NCBI GenBank assembly: GCA_026418215.1
Contig: JAOABT010000546.1
Span: forward strand, 1 to 5,792
Source: Clostridia bacterium
Lineage (GTDB): Bacteria; Bacillota; Clostridia; DSM-8532
Length of the DNA stretch: 5,792 nucleotides
Reading direction: 5' to 3'
Part shown: one piece after another, positions 1-4,545 of the stretch
Layout: each line of letters starts with the position of its first letter
Position numbering within the stretch: the first letter of the stretch is position 1
Notes under the pieces: generated by a model
Databases searched by the model: none
Seen by the model: only the letters and a program-made list of their open reading frames with translations
Told to the model about the DNA's origin: nothing
Made by a program: the position numbers and the translations under genes

Positions 1-663
1 AATATACTGCTGAATGAACTGGACCACGAACTGGAGAGGAGAGGACACCGATTTGTGCGCTACGCGGATGATATGGTGATTCTCTGTAAAAGCAAGGCAA
101 GCGCCAGACAAACACTGGAGCATATCATCCCATACATTGAGAGGAAATTGTTTCTTAAAGTGAATCGGGAGAAAACGGTAGTGTCCTTTGCCGGAAAGAT
201 AAAGTTTCTCGGATATGGATTTTACAAAAACCGCGAAGGATTCCAGATGCGGGTGCATAGGAGATCCAAAGAGAAGATGAAGGCGAGAATCAAGGTGCTT
301 ACCAGCAGGAAAAGTGCTCCGGGCTATGAGGAGTGGAAACATAGATTAAAGCGTTTCATAATGGGCTGGGTAAACTATTACAAATTGGCGGACATGGGAA
401 ATCTGCTAAAGGGCATCGATGAATGGATGAGGAAACGAATCCGTATGGTGTTCTGGAAACGTTGGAAGAGGGTGAAAACGAGGTACCGGAATTTGGAGAA
501 GCTGGGTATCAGCAAATCCAATGCAGGTATACTCGCCAACTCAAGAAAAGGATACTGGCGGATAGCCGGAAGTCCAATTCTGCAAACCGCTCTGTCAAAC
601 CAGAGGTTGGAAAAGGGTGGTTTTCAATTCTTTAGTACTTATTACAAATCTGTTATAGCGTAA
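1..663 (+). CDS. Group II intron reverse transcriptase/maturase, C-terminal part
   Basis: The frame is open from base 1 with no start codon in context, so this is the last 220 residues of a longer protein. Such proteins are usually about 400-600 residues long. It begins in the RT palm: an ILLNELDHELERRGHRFV stretch leads directly into the catalytic YADD box (window residues 21-24), whose two Asp bind the metal ions for polymerisation. RT motifs follow around KVNREKT and KFLGYGF. The maturase/thumb (X) region has the GWVNYY signature near residues 122-127, then a strongly basic segment and the conserved KGYWR motif near residue 186. No C-x2-C/HNH endonuclease domain follows, so this is an endonuclease-lacking type. 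The protein helps the intron RNA fold and splice, and copies it into DNA during mobility. The stop lies 7 bases before domain V, as expected for a gene in intron domain IV. Confidence 0.95.
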   Translation, partial: NILLNELDHELERRGHRFVRYADDMVILCKSKASARQTLEHIIPYIERKLFLKVNREKTVVSFAGKIKFLGYGFYKNREGFQMRVHRRSKEKMKARIKVLTSRKSAPGYEEWKHRLKRFIMGWVNYYKLADMGNLLKGIDEWMRKRIRMVFWKRWKRVKTRYRNLEKLGISKSNAGILANSRKGYWRIAGSPILQTALSNQRLEKGGFQFFSTYYKSVIA

Positions 664-670
664 ACTAGGG

Positions 671-704
671 AAACGCCTAGTACCGAACGGTATGCTAGGT
701 GTTG
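671..704 (+). ncRNA. Group II intron domain V hairpin
   Basis: A 34-nt hairpin. The lower stem pairs AAACGCCTAG (671-680) with CTAGGTGTTG (695-704) in nine pairs, one of them G-T, with an A-G mismatch at the base. The upper stem pairs TACC (681-684) with GGTA (689-692) under a GAAC loop. The two-base bulge TG (693-694) on the 3' side sits where domain V has its metal-binding bulge. This is the catalytic core of the ribozyme. The likely catalytic triad is CGC (674-676), facing GTG with a central G-T wobble. AGC is the more common triad, and CGC occurs in some bacterial classes. The triad assignment is my inference from the pairing. Confidence 0.85.
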
Positions 705-705
705 T

Positions 706-744
706 GAGAGGTCGGTAGGTGAACTAATCACCTACCTCCTACTC
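706..744 (+). ncRNA. Group II intron domain VI hairpin with branch-point A741
   Basis: The distal stem pairs GGTAGGTGA (714-722) with TCACCTACC (728-736) in nine perfect pairs around an ACTAA loop. The proximal stem pairs GAGAGG (706-711) with CCT and CTC (738-740, 742-744), leaving A741 unpaired. A bulged adenosine in this position is the nucleophile that forms the lariat in group II splicing. Its distance to the proposed 3' end (747) fits the usual 7-8 nt. The GTGAGAGG...CCTACTCGAT frame resembles the 3' ends of many bacterial introns as I remember them. Confidence 0.85.
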
Positions 745-811
745 GATTTCAGGTTACATCTTTTCTATATATGAGTGACACTTCTTAATTCGTTTAGGTG
801 GTACCCGTTAC

Positions 812-1648
812 CTATTCGTTACTGAATTCAAAATACAGAATCCACTCGTTGGTGCCGTTACTCTCAAAAAAGGCGCTGAAATGCTTGTAGGATTTACCGC
901 CAGATTTCACATTTTCCTTAGAATAGGTTCCGGAATCCACCGTGAAGCCTTCATTTTTAAGAACCTCTTCCCAGGCCTTTATATCTTCCTCCGTCAATCC
1001 AATGAAATAGAGGTCCCCATAGGGATTGTCTTCTGCTGGTGCATTCACATTGGTGAGGTAACCCTTTTCCAGAGGCGGCACAAACTTCAGAATATCCTCA
1101 GGCCATGAAAGCACCTTTTCTTTGTAGGAGCTGATTTGGAGAATGGTGTCGCTGTTCCACTGAAATTCAATAGAGTACACGCCCTTGACATATCTGCCGT
1201 TATCCTCGTAGAAGCCGTTCTTTTCAAGCTCTTTGGTATATGCCTCAAGATCATCCTTGCTGGTGCCGTCAATAAGAATGAAGATGCTGTTTTCATCCCC
1301 GCCCCAGGTATTCCAGCCCGTCATCTTGCCTTTGGGATAGGGCGGCATATCGGGGGAGACGTTTTGAGCCGGCCATTCCGGATTTCCAAACATGGCACCA
1401 AGGGCGTCCTCGGGACTCATGGACGGCAAGGGTGTGTTGGGGGTTGGCGTCATGACCTCGGGCTCGTTAAGGGAATTCAAATAAAGAAGGTCGACCATAT
1501 CTTTACTGATAGGGTACTCCTTAACGGTTTTAAAGGAATCCGAAAATTCCTGCACTTTCTTAGGGATGTCCTTGCGCGTTGTTTTAGCAGGTCCGCACCC
1601 CGAAACGAGGAGGACTGACAATATGACCATGGTTAAAAGACGTTTCAT
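812..1648 (-). CDS. Exported lipoprotein with two tandem related domains, function unknown
   Basis: A 278-residue protein that starts with a lipoprotein signal: MKRLL, a hydrophobic core, then lipobox VSGC with Cys18 as the lipidation site, so it should be anchored to the outer face of the cytoplasmic membrane. The ATG at 1648 is chosen because GGAGGG lies upstream at normal spacing and it puts the signal peptide at the N-terminus. An in-frame ATG at 1726 would place 26 extra residues inside the preceding gene. A Thr/Pro-rich spacer (residues 66-79) follows an N-terminal region. Two related units come next, about 92-173 and 182-277. Each opens with Trp-Pro, has a P/K-G turn, a short hydrophobic strand, a helix of D/E-D-L/I-x-A-Y/W type ending in GF, a Tyr-containing strand and a final hydrophobic strand. 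This resembles small repeat-like domains of Clostridia lipoproteins that I recall as domains of unknown function. No catalytic motif is seen. It is the last gene of a three-gene minus-strand cluster. Confidence 0.85.
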   Translation of the reverse strand: MKRLLTMVILSVLLVSGCGPAKTTRKDIPKKVQEFSDSFKTVKEYPISKDMVDLLYLNSLNEPEVMTPTPNTPLPSMSPEDALGAMFGNPEWPAQNVSPDMPPYPKGKMTGWNTWGGDENSIFILIDGTSKDDLEAYTKELEKNGFYEDNGRYVKGVYSIEFQWNSDTILQISSYKEKVLSWPEDILKFVPPLEKGYLTNVNAPAEDNPYGDLYFIGLTEEDIKAWEEVLKNEGFTVDSGTYSKENVKSGGKSYKHFSAFFESNGTNEWILYFEFSNE

Positions 1649-1673
1649 ATGCTTTGTCCCTCCAATAAGCTTT

Positions 1674-3260
1674 CTATTTGCCGCTTGTATTAGGGAAGAA
1701 ATCAGGTGTCTCAGAGGTGCCTCCACCTGTTAACGGGGCCAGCGGAATGTCCTCCGTTCCGCTCGAACCTTCTGAGGCGTCAGGGGTTACTAAGGGTGCA
1801 AGCTCAATGTCTTCGTCACCTGTTGAGCCTTTTGAGGCGTCAGGGGTTACGAGAGGTGCGAGTGGGATCTCGTCATCCTTTCCAGACCCTTGCGATGCAT
1901 CTGGAGTCACGAGAGGCGCAAGGGGAATGTCAGCATCGCTGTTTGAACCTTGTGATGGCTCTGGGGTCACAAGGGGTGCCAGCGGGATGTCATCATCACT
2001 TGACCCGCTCTTGGAGGGTTCGAGAGGGGCCAGCTCGATATCCTCGTCCTCGCCCTTTTTGCTGTCCTTGTTAAGCTCGTCCTGCATGCCCTTTTCTATT
2101 TCCTTCTTCCAATCCTCCAGAATCTTTTTCTGAAGCTCCTTGGCCTTTCTCAACTGCTCTTCGCGTCGTTCCCTTGCAAGACGCTCACGCTCGGCCTTTG
2201 TGATATCGTCCAGCGGGAATTTTTCAAGCATGGCCGGGAATTTCAAATCCCCTCCGCCCGGTCGCATGTTGAGAACGACAAGCTGATAGCCGCTTCCGTT
2301 CTTAACAAGCTTCATATCGAGCGGGGCTACTCTTTGGTCATTAAACAGGTTGCCGCCGCCGTGGATGTTTTGGTTCTTATCGGTGATTTCGGGGTTCAGC
2401 ACGGTCGTCATGCTGGTCATAATTGAAATGATAGTGCTGGTGGCATCGTCGGTTTCTGAATTAATATTGAAGCGTGCGTTGCTGCTAAAGGCATCGATGC
2501 TGATGCCGCCATCTCCCTGTAAGAAGCCCAGATTGTTGTTATTGAGCACGTCCTGCATGCTCATCTTCATGCTGAAGTTGACGTAGCCTACATAGGGGTT
2601 GCTTTTGCCGTCGTTATAGATGGGCAGTGAGCTTGCCGTATAGCCACCGAATTTTGTAGCCATCATGCCGAATCGAGCTACAAAACGGTAGCCGTCTCCC
2701 ATATCGACGACAACCTGGCAGACTCCCGGCGTTCGGATGATCCAATCATATTCCATGAGATCCTCGGTGGAGATTTCGGTGGTCTTTGGCTCCTCGGTCT
2801 GGTCCTCGGGTTTGGCTGTAGCTGTTTTTGTGCCCTGAGGCTCAGGTGTGGCTGAGCCCCGGTTTCCCTTTGGCTTCTTGCCTTTGCGCTTGCCGGGCCC
2901 GGTATCAGCCTTTTTAGAGGCATCCCCTTCAAGCGGAGGATCGCAAATAACATCCTTACGCTTGACGTAGCCATAAAAGGAATGGGAAACAGTCATGTTG
3001 CCTTGGGTCACAAAGGTGTCATACTTGGTGAGAACCCATTCCTTGTCGTATTCATAAATATCAATTTCCTGATTGATTCCAAGCATGCCAATGGTGGGGA
3101 ACATTTCGCTCTTTCCCCAGTAGACATAGGACACGGTCTTCATTTTACCCTTTGCGATGGGAGGCGTAGGCCCCGATCCCTCGGCGAGAGAGGCGGGCAC
3201 TGACAAGGTAAGAGCTATAAAAAAGCAGGCGATAACGCTTAATAGGCGTTTGATCTTCAT
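1674..3260 (-). CDS. Secreted multidomain protein with SH3-like N-terminus and C-terminal PLAPL repeats, function unknown
   Basis: A 528-residue protein that I do not recognise. A Sec signal peptide occupies residues 1-26 (basic start, hydrophobic core, probable cleavage after SLA), with no lipobox. Residues about 40-106 are strand-rich, with Trp48, Trp75 and a closing YGYVKRKDV typical of bacterial SH3-like folds. A basic then Thr/Pro/Glu-rich linker (107-165) leads to a domain of about 170-350 with many strands and Gly/Asn-rich turns. Next is a highly charged Arg/Lys/Glu helix (352-397), probably a coiled coil or single long helix. An acidic array of six DIPLAPL-type units (406-510) follows, then a short tail without an LPxTG or membrane anchor. 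SH3-like domains often bind cell-wall peptide, so wall contact is possible but inferred. GAGGTAG lies 4 bases before the ATG. The gene sits 33 bp after one lipoprotein gene and 25 bp before another. Confidence 0.85.
   Translation of the reverse strand: MKIKRLLSVIACFFIALTLSVPASLAEGSGPTPPIAKGKMKTVSYVYWGKSEMFPTIGMLGINQEIDIYEYDKEWVLTKYDTFVTQGNMTVSHSFYGYVKRKDVICDPPLEGDASKKADTGPGKRKGKKPKGNRGSATPEPQGTKTATAKPEDQTEEPKTTEISTEDLMEYDWIIRTPGVCQVVVDMGDGYRFVARFGMMATKFGGYTASSLPIYNDGKSNPYVGYVNFSMKMSMQDVLNNNNLGFLQGDGGISIDAFSSNARFNINSETDDATSTIISIMTSMTTVLNPEITDKNQNIHGGGNLFNDQRVAPLDMKLVKNGSGYQLVVLNMRPGGGDLKFPAMLEKFPLDDITKAERERLARERREEQLRKAKELQKKILEDWKKEIEKGMQDELNKDSKKGEDEDIELAPLEPSKSGSSDDDIPLAPLVTPEPSQGSNSDADIPLAPLVTPDASQGSGKDDEIPLAPLVTPDASKGSTGDEDIELAPLVTPDASEGSSGTEDIPLAPLTGGGTSETPDFFPNTSGK
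1731..2045 (-). repeat. In-frame 60-bp tandem repeat encoding 20-residue PLAPL units
   Basis: Units of exactly 60 bp begin at 1731, 1791, 1851 and 1911 (+ strand numbering). A fifth, 51-bp unit begins at 1971, and the leading core of a sixth ends at 2045. In protein terms the units follow the pattern D/E-D/E-I-P/E-L-A-P-L-V-T-P-D-A-S-x-G-S-x-x-D. The first unit (residues 406-422) is 17 residues long and the last (503-510) is only the core. The units at 1731 and 1791 share an almost identical stretch ending in GTCAGGGGTTAC, while the others differ more at silent positions, which suggests stepwise duplication. The array is acidic and probably extended, as in wall-spanning or spacer segments of surface proteins. 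Confidence 0.95.
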
Positions 3261-3293
3261 AGAACTACCTCTTTCACTTAATATCTTGCAGGT

Positions 3294-3911
3294 CTAGTTA
3301 AATTCCAGTTGGTCAGGGATGGCATAAAGCTCCTTTTCATAGGGGATGACCTCGAAGGAAGCGGTTTTTATGCAGAAAAGAGGGGCGTCGCAGAACAGGA
3401 CAAACCCGGTCTTGGAGTCGATATACATACGTACTGCATCCGCTTCAGTACCGTTCTCCAGCGTATAGACACTGCAGGTGCGGCCACAGTAGGTATAAGC
3501 GCCGCCGTCCTTAGACTTGTAATCCTTGCTTGAAAGTCCTTTCGCCAGATTTAAGGCGATGATGGTGCTGACATCTGTTTTTTCGGCCTTGAGGCTTTGA
3601 GGGTCATAACTGATGTGATTATCCTTAGAATCAAGCTGAACCCTGAGGACATTACCCTCGGCGTCATATTCCTTGCACAGGGCTTCTTCCCGGGACACCC
3701 AAACCTCGAAGTAACGCGGGAGGGGAGTGCCGTTTTCGTCATAGGATTCAACCACCTGCCTGGCATGGAAGGTCTTTTTATCGGCTAAAAGCTTCTCGGT
3801 TTTCTCTGCCTCCTTGGAGAGGGTGGGAAGGGCATTTCTTTGACATCCGGCCATAAAGGCTGTGAGTGCCGCTATGAGGATGCACGCCCAAACACGATAC
3901 CTTAATCTCAT
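3294..3911 (-). CDS. Cysteine-containing exported lipoprotein, function unknown
   Basis: A 205-residue protein with a lipoprotein signal: MRLRYR, a hydrophobic segment and lipobox MAGC with Cys23 as the modified residue. The ATG at 3911 is chosen because GGGAGG lies upstream (about 12 bases away, a long spacing). The earlier in-frame ATG at 3953 has no ribosome binding site and overlaps the candidate -10 box. After a short helix (33-46), the mature part alternates strands and turns (YFEVWVS, LRVQLDS, VRMYIDSKTGFVLF, FEVIPY). This suggests an open beta-sheet of the LolA/lipoprotein-carrier kind, an inference from pattern only. Besides the lipid Cys there are five more (79, 142, 146, 174, 180), including a CGRTC pair and a CDAPLFC pair that could form disulfides or bind metal. 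It is the first gene of the minus-strand operon, 33 bp before the next start. I do not recognise a named family. Confidence 0.8.
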   Translation of the reverse strand: MRLRYRVWACILIAALTAFMAGCQRNALPTLSKEAEKTEKLLADKKTFHARQVVESYDENGTPLPRYFEVWVSREEALCKEYDAEGNVLRVQLDSKDNHISYDPQSLKAEKTDVSTIIALNLAKGLSSKDYKSKDGGAYTYCGRTCSVYTLENGTEADAVRMYIDSKTGFVLFCDAPLFCIKTASFEVIPYEKELYAIPDQLEFN

Positions 3912-3951
3912 AAATAAGAGGACACCTCCCAATTCTGGAAAACTTATCCTC

Positions 3952-3980
3952 ATTGTATCACAAAAAGTGGCAATCGACCA
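3952..3980 (-). promoter_or_regulatory. Candidate promoter for the exported-protein operon
   Basis: Read on the minus strand, TACAAT (3957-3952) matches the -10 consensus at five of six positions. At 17 bp spacing the -35 candidate TGGTCG (3980-3975) is poor, so an activator or another sigma factor may be needed. Transcription from here would leave a leader of about 30-35 nt before the ATG at 3911. It also argues against the earlier ATG at 3953, which overlaps this box. Confidence 0.4.
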
Positions 3981-4004
3981 TCACTAAACTTATGCGTATT
4001 GCTG

Positions 4005-4034
4005 TTTACGTGAACCCTTTGTTTCGTGTATAAT
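4005..4034 (+). promoter_or_regulatory. Sigma-A-type promoter for the ferredoxin/AOR operon
   Basis: A perfect TATAAT -10 box lies at 4029-4034, with TTTACG (four of six matches to TTGACA) at 4005-4010 and an 18-bp spacer. The surrounding DNA is AT-rich. Transcription would start near 4041, giving a leader of about 85 nt before the ferredoxin ATG at 4126. No other equally good promoter is seen upstream of the pair. Confidence 0.65.
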
Positions 4035-4125
4035 TTTATTTAAATGATTTTGTTATTTGTTTAACAATATAAGGAATGAAAGCCTTCAATGAAGAAGCTA
4101 TTTGGATGTAAGCGAGGTGCGGCAA

Positions 4126-4545
4126 ATGCCCAAAAAACTGGTTGCTGATGGAATGAGCAAGTGTATTGGCTGTTTTACATGCATGCTGGTCTGCGCCGGG
4201 GTAAACGAGCAGAATCACAGCATCAGTAAAAGCCGAATAAAGATTCGTACAAAAGGCGGCATGCAGAGTAAGTTTATGAGCGTTGTATGTCTGGCCTGTC
4301 AGGATGAACGAGCCTGCGCAGAGGCCTGCCCTTCGGGAGCCCTTGAAAAAAGGCCCGGAGGCGGCGTTATCTTCAAGGCTGATAAGTGCATCGGCTGCAG
4401 GAAATGCGAAGAGGCTTGTATAGTCGGTGCCGTCAACTATGACGAAGACAGGAAAAAGCCCCTTATCTGCAAGCATTGCGGTATGTGCGTTCGTTTCTGC
4501 CCTCACGAATGCCTGAGAATGGAGGAAGTGGAAAATGATCTATGA
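4126..4545 (+). CDS. Four-cluster [4Fe-4S] ferredoxin-like electron-transfer subunit of an AOR-family enzyme
   Basis: A 139-residue soluble iron-sulfur protein. Start chosen: ATG at 4126 with GAGGTG at 4114-4119, six bases away; an in-frame TTG at 4102 lacks a good site. Four Cys groups are visible: CIGCFTC-x3-C (13, 16, 19, 23), CLAC...C-x3-CP (55, 58, 64, 68), CIGCRKC-x3-C (88, 91, 94, 98) and CKHCGMC-x3-CP (115, 118, 121, 125). This is the arrangement of the DmsB/HycB-like family, which carries four [4Fe-4S] clusters and relays electrons between a catalytic subunit and a partner. There is a 17th Cys at 129. There is no signal peptide or membrane segment, so it should be cytoplasmic. Its last 11 bases overlap the downstream AOR gene, which implies translational coupling and a stable complex. 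The external electron partner is unknown. Confidence 0.92.
   Translation: MPKKLVADGMSKCIGCFTCMLVCAGVNEQNHSISKSRIKIRTKGGMQSKFMSVVCLACQDERACAEACPSGALEKRPGGGVIFKADKCIGCRKCEEACIVGAVNYDEDRKKPLICKHCGMCVRFCPHECLRMEEVENDL

Larger units (their letters stand above)
1..747 (+). mobile_element. Group II intron, 3' portion (5' end outside window)
   Basis: The segment carries the hallmarks of a bacterial group II intron in the expected order: the end of an intron-encoded reverse transcriptase/maturase, then within 10 bases a 34-nt domain V-type hairpin, then a domain VI hairpin with a bulged adenosine, ending in a CTACTCGAT sequence. The 3' splice boundary is placed after A746-T747, because group II introns end in AY and the branch adenosine (A741) normally lies 7-8 nt from the end. 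The 5' part (domains I-III and the first half of the protein gene) is not in the window, so completeness and the target site cannot be judged. The visible reading frame and RNA folds are intact, which suggests a recent or still active copy. The exact 3' boundary is inferred and could be off by one base. Confidence 0.9.

Noticed and set aside
423..635. 70-codon + strand frame within the reverse transcriptase gene
   Set aside because: Out-of-frame shadow. The maturase frame continues with conserved GWVNYY and KGYWR motifs.
714..736. Perfect 9-bp hairpin read as a transcription terminator for the minus-strand operon
   Set aside because: No T-run follows in the minus direction, and the hairpin is fully explained as intron domain VI.
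1136..1618. Open frame of 160 codons on the + strand
   Set aside because: It lies entirely opposite the minus-strand lipoprotein gene, which has a ribosome binding site, lipobox and domain pattern. The + frame gives a protein without recognisable features.
1649..1726. Upstream ATG at 1726 for the 278-residue lipoprotein
   Set aside because: It would add 26 residues before the signal peptide, overlap the upstream gene and bypass the GGAGGG site just before 1648.
1731..2045. CRISPR array
   Set aside because: The 60-bp period is continuous coding repeat without identical repeats separated by unique spacers, and it is translated in frame.
1678..2133. Open + strand frames of 151 and 122 codons rich in Ser/Gly across the repeat array
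   Set aside because: They are shadows of the in-frame 60-bp repeat in the minus-strand secreted protein. Any frame over such an array looks periodic and stop-poor.
4035..4125. Molybdenum/tungsten cofactor riboswitch in the leader of the ferredoxin/AOR operon
   Set aside because: The leader is short and AT-rich, with only a weak 4-bp hairpin and none of the multi-stem structure expected of such an RNA.
4036..4506. 156-codon minus-strand frame
   Set aside because: Antisense to the ferredoxin gene, whose four Cys motifs leave no doubt about the coding strand.
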